From: Gonapodya prolifera JEL478
Lineage: Eukaryota > Monoblepharomycota > Monoblepharidomycetes > Monoblepharidales > Gonapodyaceae
Length of the DNA: 38,370 bases
Assembly: GCA_001574975.1 (NCBI GenBank)
Contig: KQ965801.1
Coordinates: 123,532 to 161,901 of the forward strand
Reading direction: 5' to 3'
Shown here: positions 19,981 to 29,451 of the stretch, in pieces
Numbering within the stretch: position 1 is the first letter of the stretch
Layout of the letters: the number at the start of each line of letters is the position of its first letter
Position numbers and translations under genes: made by a program
Notes under the pieces: model-generated
What the model was told of the DNA's origin: nothing
Databases searched by the model: none
What the model saw: the letters and a program-made list of their open reading frames with translations, nothing else

Positions 19981-21742
19981 CTACAGACGCGCTTGAGTGG
20001 CAGGAGCGGTGGTGGACGCTGTGGATTCAGGGGTGGCCGCGCGACCGCGGGGACCGAGCTGGTTGAGATACTTGATCATCTCGTATTCGGCGTCGTATGT
20101 CCAGTGGGGCGAGAAAACGCTATTCGACGAATGATGGAATCGCCTCGTTAGGAATACCTGGCCTCGATGTCATGAAAGAAACGCAGACTCACCTCGACGA
20201 CTTCCCCCACTGCTTCTTGAACGCGTCATCTCTATCTTTCTGCAGCTGCCCATCATGCATATGGAACGTCGCCCTTGCCCCGTCGGCGCCGTTCACGATC
20301 GCCGTCGTGCGGGGCTTGCGCACCTTCTCGTACGCCTGCAGGGCCACGTTGATAGGGAGGGCCGAGTTGAGGGCGTGTGCGAGCGCCGCACCGTCTTCGA
20401 CGGCTTGTGCGGCGCCCTGAGCCAGGTAGGGCACCATGGCGTGGCAGGCGTCACCGAGAAGGGTTGTTTTGCCGCGGACCCAGGTGCGCAGTTCGCCGCG
20501 TTTGATGAGTTGCCATTTGAGGTATTTGTCGGACATGGACATGAGTTTGATGATTTCGGGACTGGGAGGAGTTGCGGAGTGAGTGTGTTTGATCAAGGAC
20601 GATTGTGGCAAAAGCTGTATCTTACTCACCTCCATCCTTCGAATTGTTTCAACAGCTCGTCACGGCTACCTTGTTGGTTCCAGCTCTCGTCGGTTTTGCC
20701 TTCGTCCAACGAGCAAGTCACGACGTTGACGAATTTGTAATCGCTGATAGGGTACTATGGAGAATACGCGTCAGCCAAGAGTTTCAGAGCGAGTGGGAGT
20801 GGAGTCACGGGTGTCACTTACGTGGACAATGTGAGCGTTGGGTCCAACGTGGTGGTTCATGGCACGGCTGTGAGGGATGGAAAGTGTAGATCGGTACAGA
20901 AATTGAATCAGAAAGGCCAACTTAGACGTACTCGAGGGTAAACGCCAACTCCGGGTGCTTCTTAACTTCCTCCACGGGAATCAAGAACCGGTACGCCTGG
21001 TCCCCACTCGGCTTGGCATTCTCCTTATCCTGCGTCACCGCCACTTTCACAACACTCCGCACACCATCAGCCCCGATCAGGACGTCCCCGGAGTAAGATT
21101 TCCCATCGGTCGTCTTGACGGACGCGGCCTCGCAGTCTACGGACGCGACGACGGTGTTGATGATGATTTTAACGGGCGGGCCGGGGTTGCGAGCCGGGTA
21201 CGAGAGCGTGGGCGCGACGGCTTCGTCGAGGAGGATTTTGTGGTAGTCGGCGCGGTGGATGTGCCAGTAAGGGACACTAGATGAATATGACGATATGCGG
21301 GGGCCGGGACAATTCAGGGGAGGTTGGGCAAGCTTCTACCCGTAATCACAGGTAAGGGCAGAAAGAGAAACTCACCCCATAGCCTGCTCCGACGGGAATG
21401 GCCAGTTGGCGAGCGGCGCGACATTGTCGTATCGCCAGACGCGAGCGTTGAGTGGTCTGCCAAAGTGTGGCCACAGGAGGGGCGCATCAATCTTCCCGCT
21501 CTCTGCGAACACGGCCACGACGCACGACGGCGCACGCACCTGCAGGCGACTTTCTCGACCTTCTCTTTCAGCCCCCAGCGCACGAGAATCCGACCCGAGT
21601 TCGGCGGAATCTGGATCCCGGCGCCAACTTCGCCGATCTGGGGTGCAGCTTCGAGAATCACGGTCGTCCACCCTTCGCGCCGGAGTGCGATGGCGGCGGC
21701 GAGGCCTCCAAGACCGGCACCGATGATGAGAGCGGTTGGCAT
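19981..21742 (-). CDS. FAD-dependent monooxygenase, salicylate-hydroxylase-like
   Basis: Seven exons are inferred on the minus strand: 21742-21540, 21456-21376, 21276-20932, 20867-20822, 20754-20630, 20561-20193 and 20119-19981. They join in frame to 435 aa ending in TAG. The FAD-binding GAGLGGLAAAIALRREG sits at about residues 8-24, then GAGIQIPPNSGRIL. PYWHIHRADYHKILLDEA is a hallmark of salicylate hydroxylase-type enzymes. DVLIGADGVRS is the DG motif and LLGDACHAMVPYLAQGAAQA the GD motif for FAD ribityl contact. The family hydroxylates aromatic acids using NAD(P)H and O2 in the cytosol; substrate unknown. The frame is clean, and the TAG terminator shows that TAG is a working stop here. Confidence 0.92.
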
Positions 21743-22194
21743 TTTCGTTGGTGGTGGAAGTGTGGGAAGTACGGAAGGCTGGAATTTAGTAAGTCGGGTC
21801 CATTATTTATCCCCTACGTTCCGGGATAGCTACCCCTCCGAGACGGACTCCAAGCCGATGGCTCAGAAGCCTTTGGAGTTTCTTAATTTCCTGTGCCATG
21901 GTGTGCTTGGCGTGCCAGCCACCTGGTGCCCTTGGCTCTCCTTGGCCTTTTACGAGAACGCGCTAAGTTGGTCGTCTTTGGCCGTCCAGACGTAAAGGAC
22001 TCCCGTAGTTGTTGTCCAACTTCTGTACAGAAATAGAATAAAAAATATTTTACGTTCTCTCTTGCTAAGTAGCTGTACATCGAACCACACCTGATCTGGA
22101 CGAGTCGTGATGAATCCACCCGGTAGCAAAGTGTCTGGTCACCCCACAGGTGATTGATTCCGATCTGCGCCACGCACCGACTGCACAGACCGAC
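21743..22194. other. Intergenic region, nothing recognised
   Basis: About 450 bp upstream of the monooxygenase and downstream of the ankyrin/SH3 gene, both on the minus strand. Short frames on both strands are featureless. It probably contains the monooxygenase promoter. Confidence 0.45.
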
Positions 22195-23992
22195 TCACAA
22201 GTCGCGAGTCGCAGGCGACGGTGTCGGGGGATTGCATCGTGATTGTAGTGGTGAAACCGAGGACTGACTTGGAGGCCGAGCTTCCTGTGTCTGGGCAGCT
22301 CCATCCCGCGCGGTGGACGGAAAAGACTCATACCGAGGTGCAGCTGCTGGAAGTTCTATTGCGACTGTGTCTCCTGATTGAATTGGCGGAGGTATGGATG
22401 AAATGTACGAAAGCGGGAAGTACCTGAGTGCGTGAGATGTTGCGTTGAATCCCTGGTGTCACCGGAAAAGAGAAGCGTCAGATTACAAGGGAAAGTACAG
22501 TAGTCAGAGATCTTGCACGTACTGAAACCCATCCGTCCACGAAAACCAAATTCACGAAGACCTCGTCACCGACTGCGAGGTTCACCTCGTCCTTCTCAAC
22601 CCCACAGAAACTGCAAACCGGAAACATCATCTGCCGGATTGTGATAGGAGGCCGAGGTTGCCTGGCTGGCCTGCTTGAAAGCTCGAGCCTACGCAATTCT
22701 TTGTCGGTTTTGAGTGTTTGATTTTCTGACCCTAGTCGGTAGTTTTCGGACTCCAGTGAAGCCACGCGGGACTGTAATTCAGAAATGTCCTGTTGGAGGG
22801 ATGCGTGGCTTGCATGCTTCAGCTCCATTGAAGCAAGGCGTGACTGCAAGGTGGCAATGTCCTCTTCCAAACGTTTGTTATCATTGGAAAGCTTTGTGTT
22901 CTCCAATGAAAGTTGGGAATTTTTGGCACTCATAGCATCCAGCTCTTCTCGCAAAGTCTTGGCAACCTGTTTGAGTGAGCTCAAAGTGGCCAGCGAGGCT
23001 CTTTAGGCCTTCGTTCTCACTCCTCAGTGTCTCATTTCGAGCCAGAAGAGCCACATGGTCTCCTGACAACTGAGTTACTCGTCCGCGGAGGGACGAAACG
23101 TGATCCTCAAACCGGGTACATCGATTTTGAAGGCTTGTTTTGCCATCCTGCAGACGCACATTGTTGGTGTGGAGTGTCACATTGCGGGCTTCCAGAGCGT
23201 CCTTCTCAGTGCGGAGAGAGAAATTGTCCTGCTCAAGCTCTTTGATGCGGAGTTGATGAGGCGGCACTTCAATGCCAGTCGCCGTGGTGGGTTGCGATGG
23301 GGGACAAGATTGACATGAGGATATGGACGTAGAATCGGCATACGCAGATGATGCAGTAATTTTTCGATGAAGACTGCATCATCACTGTTTCTGGCTGCAT
23401 CCTTCTCTATCCGTGTCACTTGGGCCCCATAGGCGAGCAAAAGTCACACAATCTCAATGTCAGGTTCGAGGACGAAAGGAAACACATGTCCATCTTCCGG
23501 GTTCCTTGAGTAGTCGATCACTACACGCCCTCCAGGGCTGTTTATCGACACGGAGTCCCTCCAATTGGGGCTGTCAGATGTCTTGTCACCATCGTACCAA
23601 TTCCATGTACCACCACGTCCTATGGCAAGACATGGCGGGCTCGGATACGACTCCGTGCCCTTCCATCTCTTCCTGTCCCATTGTTCTTTGCTCCGAATCG
23701 AGCGCGTTTCGCCCACCATCCAGGAAATTTTGCCTTCCACGTTCGCTCCCTTTTCTAACAACACTTTGACAACGTCCCTGCTTCCATGAAGGATCGCCAG
23801 CGTCAGTGCATTCTCGCAACAACAGTGTTTGCCCTTGGTGACCCATTCCCCAGTCAGCCTACCGGAATGTCGCCCGAACTGAGACATGTTCTTAGCGTCT
23901 GGATCTGCCCCGGCATCAAGGAGTTCTAGAACAGAGTCCATGTAGTCTGATTCTATGGCGTCAATCAGTCGGCTGTTCAGGTCCGTCGTCAT
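22195..23992 (-). pseudogene. Ankyrin + coiled-coil + SH3 protein with one in-frame stop and a frameshift
   Basis: Read on the minus strand from the ATG at 23992. Ankyrin repeats come first (RLIDAIESDYMDSVLELLDAGAD and ALTLAILHGSRDVVKVLLEKGAN). EIV-stop-LLLAYGAQVTRIE follows, with a TGA at 23444-23446 where the ankyrin consensus has Arg. A long heptad-rich coiled coil follows (about 23270-22690). Last comes an SH3 domain: AVGDEVFVNLVFVDGWVS spliced by a GTACGT intron to GFNATSHALRYFPLSYI. A Pro/Ser-rich tail ends at the TGA in 22195-22197. A GTCCAT-AG intron, or a frame change, is needed near 23270-23330, and a one-base change near 22986. Domain order suggests a scaffold. The single TGA fits a CGA to TGA change. 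Confidence 0.68.
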
Positions 23993-24518
23993 CGATGGAA
24001 GAAAAAGAGTTGACCGGTACTCGTGTTGAATCTTCGATTCGTCCTTTGACGACCAGCTCCGGCCTCTCCGCCCAGCTCCCGGTTTAGAAATGTCAAATTT
24101 TTGATGTCGCCAGGAGCCGCTGAACCTATGTACAATGATGGGACGCCAAGCACGAAACAAAAGAAACGAAGCAACACTTTAGTTCAGCCGCCATTTCAAT
24201 ATAACCAACGAATTTGCTCTATCGTGTAGGGAAAGTCGACGTGGTAGTGGATAGAATGGTTGGGCGGCCCGCGTAAAAAACAAAATAGATTTGGATGCTT
24301 GTCTTTGGTTGGTGTTTACCGCTGGCACCACGTTTTCGCCGCAATTCGCACATCACCACCTCACAGTTCACAATTGTTGCATTGCATATCTTACAATGAG
24401 CGTAATCACCAACACCTCTCTGGACTTTCACATTATGTATCTTAGCATCCTTCTGGTTGGCGCACTGTCCAGTCTGAGCCAAACATGTTAGCCGCGATGT
24501 GTAACAGAAATGAGGAAC
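23993..24518. other. Intergenic region between divergent genes
   Basis: About 525 bp between the divergently read ankyrin/SH3 gene and the BTB-like gene. Open frames exist on both strands but none has a recognisable domain. It presumably holds both promoters. Confidence 0.4.
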
Positions 24519-25255
24519 CTCGGGGAGATCCGATACGAGCTGCTACACTAGCTAGATACTCGGGATCTGTCAAGAACATGATTGAAGACCTTGGCCAAGG
24601 GGACCAGGGGACCAGGGGAAGGAAAGCACGCCCCTAAGTGTTTGCTATGCGTCATCCGAGGGGACACGAACCACGATTACAACGCAAACGATAAAATTGT
24701 CACATTGCCCAAGTCGGAATGCACTATGGCTCTTTTCTACGAGTGGCTTCATGGCCGAAACAATGTCATTTTCAATGCAGACAACGTCCGCAAGTTGCTT
24801 TGCTTCGACAAGTGCGACATTTCAAGTCTTTTGCTTGACATCACGCTTTACCTGGAGGTAAAGAGGCCTCTACCAAGTGTTTAGCTTCTTGGGCTTGCGG
24901 ACCAGCATGACATGCCGGAATTGAAGAAGAAGGTCTGGGATGAGGCTTCGCGAGAAATTTGGTCAGCGTTCACAAAGCCTGGAGAAGGGACGAAGTGGCT
25001 TGCAGCCGTTGTTGGATCTTTCCATCCTGGCACAATTGAGAACATTGTCTTTACCAAGAGGCAGTCCATGCGTGGCTTCATTTGAGATATTGCGAAGGTG
25101 GCGAATGAATGTGGATTCTTCAAATCTGAGTGGACCCACACTGCGCAATCTCATCGTACTACCACTATGCGCCGCGTTTATTACATGCGCAATCTGTGGC
25201 TTTGCAGGTTCTCTCAAAAGTTTGAATGTCAAAACACATTATGACGTTTGCGCAA
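24519..25255 (+). pseudogene. BTB/POZ (Skp1-fold-like) domain protein, damaged
   Basis: The N-terminal piece LARYSGSVKNMIEDLGQG resembles the POZ/Skp1 helix after the second strand. After a frame change inside a short direct repeat (two GGGGACCA units at about 24598-24616) comes DKIVTLPKSECTMALFYEWL. DNVRKLLCFDKCDISSLLLD follows, then ITLYLE. A 27-nt GTAAAG...TTTAG segment follows, and then LLGLADQHDMPELKKKVWDE, the BTB C-terminal helix pair. Removing the 27 nt gives the canonical continuous BTB segment. Downstream, a TGA at 25083-25085 is in frame with further open sequence to about 25255, so the true C terminus is unclear. BTB proteins often act as Cullin-3 adaptors. Confidence 0.55.
24858..24884 (+). 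other. Candidate 27-nt intron
   Basis: The segment starts GTAAAG and ends TTTAG, is divisible by three, and contains an in-frame TAG at its 3' end. Excising it fuses ITLYLE to LLGLADQHDMPEL, which matches the usual BTB-domain pattern without a gap. A 38-nt intron in the nearby PLP enzyme gene shows that very short introns occur in this genome. Confidence 0.6.
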
Positions 25256-25554
25256 AGAAAAAAGGCTCGAGATCTGGGAGTTCCAACTCCCAGAACTACC
25301 ATTTCAACTGAAATGAGGTTCCATCAGTACATCTACTAGCTTCTTGATTCTTCCATCCTTGGGGCGTTTCTGATTTGACATTTGGTGCTACCACCGAGCT
25401 TGAAATACATGTGTATCAAATTGCTTACACGGTTCGCCTCGCCTACACGCCAGTTCGGCGAAATCGCCAATTAGAATGAGCGGAGAAGCTTTGGTCCATG
25501 TGCCACAATTTGTGACCCGCCAGGTCCGGGCCCAGTTCCCGCAATTCACTGGCA

Positions 25555-26925
25555 ATGGATTCCCCCAAACCACCCGGCTCCACTCTTGGCAAACCCAAGG
25601 CCCCTCCTCTCTCCCACACCGCCCCATCAACCAACGGCAAGGCACCCCACGCACCAAGCCACAGCTTCCACCTCACCTCTCTCGAAACCATCCTCGCACT
25701 TCTCGTCGCAGCATCGCTCGCTCTTCATGTGCCGACCTACTACAAATTCGTCTCCGACCCGGGCAGTCTGCTTGCACTTTCTCGGGCACCGGCAGCGTTC
25801 GGCATCCCCTTCATTTCGGGATTGCGACCTAGCACACCCGCCAAGGAGACCCGAGCGAAACGCTTCGGCGACCCCGACGACGACTTGCTCGGCGAGCCCT
25901 TCGATGGCGTGGCGGACTATGTCTGCGATACGTCCTTCTCGGGCGTGCACATTCTCAACCGGGACCCGTTGATGATGGCAATCGACGGCTTCTTGCGGAA
26001 GGGAGAGGCCGAATGGATCGTGAACAAGGCGTGAGTGGTCCCTCCGCACACAGTCCTCCCGAACTGTCACCCGACGCTGCCATCAACGCCAGGAAACCTC
26101 TCATGGCCCGGTCCTCTGTCGTGGACGTCGACGACCAACCCCGCGAGAAGCGCAACGACAGCTCCGAGTACCGCACATCCACATCGGCATTCTTTGACCG
26201 CCACGTGGACCCCATTCTCCACTGTATTGAGAAACGCGCCGTCGCCTTCTCGGGAGTTCCGCTCGAGAACACCGAGGGGCTGCAGGTCGTCCATTACCAG
26301 CCCGGTCAGTACTATAAGCCTCACTGGGACTATTTCCCGAGAGAGTTTGCGAGCATGCAGGAGCAGCTGCGGAGGGGTGGTCAGGTATGTATCCCGGCCC
26401 TGTGCGTCTTCCAGTATATTCACTCCGCTCAACCCCTCACCACAACCACGTCCCCCCATCACCCCAACACAGCGCGTAACCACTTTCTTCGTCTACCTTA
26501 ATGAAGTCGCCCTCCCTCCCGGCGTCGCTCGAGACGCTCTTCCCAACCCGATGTCGGCAACGAAAGAACCCCTCATCGGCGCCGGGTCGACACAGTTCCC
26601 AAATGTTGGGATCGAGGTCATGCCCAGGAAGGGAAGAGCGGCGTTTTGGTGGGATGTGACGATTGATGGGAAGGATGATGAGAGGTGGGTCGTTGTTCCG
26701 ACTACGTACTAGAAAGACAGGGTGTAACTCGACGCCTGGGCGCCGTTGCGAAGGACTCTCCATGCCGGTACTCCTCCCACGCATGGCGAGAAGTGGGGTC
26801 TTAACGTGAGTTAATTTCTTCCTTGCGACACGACGCCCGAATCTGTCACTTCAGCTCACCTTCCGACTCGCTCTTCCACTAAATCCTTTCGACAGATATG
26901 GCAACGAGAAGAGGCGTTCAATTGA
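25555..26925 (+). CDS. Prolyl 4-hydroxylase-type 2-oxoglutarate/Fe(II) dioxygenase
   Basis: Five exons are inferred: 25555-26030, 26093-26384, 26473-26684, 26754-26805 and 26896-26925, joining in frame to 353 aa with a TGA stop. An N-terminal hydrophobic segment (TILALLVAASLALHVPTYY) suggests a signal anchor to the ER. The core holds HYQPGQYYKPHWDYF, with iron ligands His236 and Asp238. RVTTFFVYLNEV follows, then GRAAFWW, and TLHAGTPPTHGEKWGLNIWQRE with the third iron ligand His330 and the 2OG-binding Lys340. All catalytic residues are present. Such enzymes hydroxylate prolines in ER-transiting proteins. The substrate is not predictable. The gene looks intact. Confidence 0.93.
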
Positions 26926-27297
26926 AGGGAGCAGATACCTGCTGTTTATTTGTAGGTTTGTGTGGTGTTGCGCCTCAGTACTCACGGAACTGTAGAACGT
27001 GCGGCAGGTCCGTGTACGACTATTGAATAAGAGTATTGGGAGAAGTCAAAGCTAAAATTTTCGACGTCGTTCGGCCTGCTTTGCTGCCGCTCCGTCCTTC
27101 GGATCGAAAGCGTTCAGAGGTTCGAGTTACAGGTCCCATTTACTCGAGACCCTCCGGGCAGCGCTCACGTGACGTGAATATTGGAGGCATGTGCCATTAA
27201 AAATGCTGCAGTTACAACACCACGAGAAGTCTTAGTCGCTGCTCTACTCGAGCGTCCGGCGACGTCGCGGGCCCGACCGGAGTTCGACAAAAACACA
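26926..27297. other. Convergent intergenic region
   Basis: About 370 bp between the 3' ends of the + strand dioxygenase and the - strand small membrane protein. It contains a segment resembling a tRNA B box (GGTTCGAGTTA at about 27118), but no A box or clover-leaf can be drawn around it. Confidence 0.45.
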
Positions 27298-27969
27298 TCA
27301 CAGCCCCGACTTCATCTTCTCCACCGCATCCACCACACTCTGCCTCAAATCCTTGGTCTCCTCCATCCGCCCCAGAACGTACGCTCCTACACCAACAGCG
27401 ACGCCCACGCTTCCTCCCCTCCACATCCTGACAAGAATATTCCCCCCCGGCAGGGCAAAGTTCCCCACCAGCGACCCCAGAAACGCTCCGAACCCAGCAT
27501 ATCTGTCCACCTCCACCTGGCCCGCGTTGTTGACGATCCGGTACGCTCGGTCGTCCACACCTTCCGCGTCCATTTGGTACGACCGCGCAGCGAACGCGGC
27601 GAGGCCGAGCGGGATACCCAGGAGGGTGCCGATGCCCGCTGGGCGTGTCAGGGCGACGAGAAGCGGGCGGGGTGTTTTGGAACGCAGGCGAATGAGGGGG
27701 GCGAGGCCGAGGCCGAGGACGGATCCGGCCTGGATGGGCACGTCGGGGCGGGATCGCACAGGAGGAACATACATGCAATCGCAGCAGGGTAAAAATCGAG
27801 ATCCGAAGGTGTCAGCGTGCCCGTGTCGTGGAGGCTCTCGTGTGTCACTCACCTGAACGGTTTTGAACACCACGTGGCCCGCGAGGACGGCACCGGTGTG
27901 CTTTGGCATCCCCTCGACTCCTTTTGCGTCTGACACGCGGAGAATGAGCTCAGGGCCTGTGGTCGTCAT
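27298..27969 (-). CDS. Small glycine-rich membrane protein, fungal conserved unknown (possibly DUF1757-like)
   Basis: Two exons are inferred on the minus strand, 27969-27853 and 27729-27298, with a 123-nt GTGAGT intron, giving 182 aa. The protein has several small, Gly/Ala-rich hydrophobic segments (HTGAVLAGHVVFKTVQAGSV, GIGTLLGIPLGLAAF, GAFLGSLVGNFALPGG, GGSVGVAVGVGAYVLGR), separated by charged loops. It ends in a hydrophilic helix, VVDAVEKMKSGL. The pattern of Gly-x-x-x-Gly helices suggests a small multi-pass membrane protein, perhaps mitochondrial. I associate it only loosely with the DUF1757 family. Function unknown. The reading frame is clean. Confidence 0.65.
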   Translation of the reverse strand: MTTTGPELILRVSDAKGVEGMPKHTGAVLAGHVVFKTVQVSDTREPPRHGHADTFGSRFLPCCDCMYVPPVRSRPDVPIQAGSVLGLGLAPLIRLRSKTPRPLLVALTRPAGIGTLLGIPLGLAAFAARSYQMDAEGVDDRAYRIVNNAGQVEVDRYAGFGAFLGSLVGNFALPGGNILVRMWRGGSVGVAVGVGAYVLGRMEETKDLRQSVVDAVEKMKSGL

Positions 27970-28248
27970 GGCGATGGGGTGAAAAGACTTGTGTGTCGGC
28001 AGAAGTGCGAATTCATGAGTTCAACCGGCACCCAAGAATCATTCACCGCAACAGTAAGTTTGGGACCTCAAAGAAGGATTCAAAGAGCTTTTAATGCTTT
28101 ACAATGGTTGCGACAATTATCGATACTCGTCCTCCAAAGAGGCAATCAAACCCTCAAAATCTTACCACGGTTGTGTCCTGATGCAGCGAGAACACTCCCT
28201 GATCCACTCCTTTCACAGGAAACATGAGAATACATCGTCCGTCCTAAC

Positions 28249-29323
28249 TCAGGTGCTTCCCTTTGTAGTGCCCGTCTCTCCAAATTTGGACGCAGGCTTC
28301 TCGACCTGCAGAGTGTCGAGCCCCATCACATTCCAGAAGTCTTCACAGCAGACCACTTTGTGCGCCTTCCAGTGAGCCTTCTGACACTTATCGTCAAAGT
28401 ACATCGGCATCTGGCACCGCACGCATTTCCTCTGAGGGGACTCGTTGGTGCATCCATGTGCAGCACACACAAACTCCAAGTCCACAGATTATAGTCGTTG
28501 GATGTACTCCCGGGATCTTATTTCCAAACACAACTGCTGATCCTGGGTGATGCTGGTGAACACGGGATCTGACCTGCCCTTGGAAACTTCAAACCGTATC
28601 GGGGTTCCAAAACGGAGACGTTTCGCCAGTAGAAGTCCATTGAATGGTACGCTTCCTTCGTCAAAACACCGCTACTACCAATCTGCCGTAATTTTGCCAG
28701 GACGTTGTGGATTTTTCCATTCTCTTCCCGACCGTTGCGAAGTATGTCGCCGCTTCCCGGCTCATTCCGGGCGTCACAAGCTTGATCAAAAGATGCATGT
28801 GTATTTCGCCCTCAGAAAATTCCGCGGGCTGACGACGAGTGGGAGACTTCTTCAACACCTTATCGATTGTCTCTGAAAGAAGCCTAACAAACGCGTCCAG
28901 GAATCGAGGAAGGAGGTGGAGACTTGGCTCCAAGAGGATTTGTCGAAGCGCACGAGAGTACTATGCGAACTGGTTGAATCGGGCAGACCGAGTGAGTGAT
29001 TTGTCGGTGGGTTCCAAGGGGAATGAAAGGAACGCAAACTCCTTCCCAAACGAGCTCGCGAAAAGCACGCACAAGCATTTCCGCAAGGCGACTTTGCTGG
29101 AGATGTCTTCTTCCTCACGATCATACTGTTTCCACACGACGTCGACCGCATCTGTGACGCGCAAGGCTGCTTCGTCGTACTCGATCGGGTCCGTGACAAG
29201 GGCGGCTGCATCGCTGCAAAATAGAGAATACCGGGCGATGGTCCATCCGTTCCTGTATCCACCGTCCCGTTGCCCAAACTGGAACAGAGCCTGCGCCTCC
29301 GCCTCCGTCAACGGCAAACTCAT
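28249..29323 (-). pseudogene. MYND zinc-finger protein with in-frame stops
   Basis: Read on the minus strand from the ATG at 29323 (MSLPLTEAEAQAL). A helical region follows (ALFQFGQRDGGYRNGW; VTDAVDVVWKQYDREEED). It runs into TAG at 28961-28963, beyond which the same frame continues with RALRQILLEPSLHLLPRF and TPGMSREAATYFATVGKRM. After a frame change near 28665, DFYWRNVSVLEPRYGLKF is seen. The C terminus is a MYND finger (C-x-x-x-GC, CVRCQMPMYF, CQKAHWKAHKVVC), whose frame is closed upstream by a TAA at 28489-28491. MYND fingers bind proline-rich peptides. Helical region plus C-terminal MYND is a common architecture in zoosporic fungi. The stops suggest damage or unresolved splicing. Confidence 0.62.
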
Positions 29324-29451
29324 GGGAAGTGCTTCTGCGAGAGCCAATTGCTGAGGTCACATCTATTGGCAAAAGTATCGCGCAACGCACAATGCTAAAA
29401 CGAAATTTGCACAAATGCAATACATTCGACAGAGGCAATTCCCTACAAACA

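Noticed and set aside
27061-27140. Possible tRNA gene (B-box-like GGTTCGAGTTA)
   Set aside because: No A box, acceptor stem or clover-leaf pairing could be found around it.
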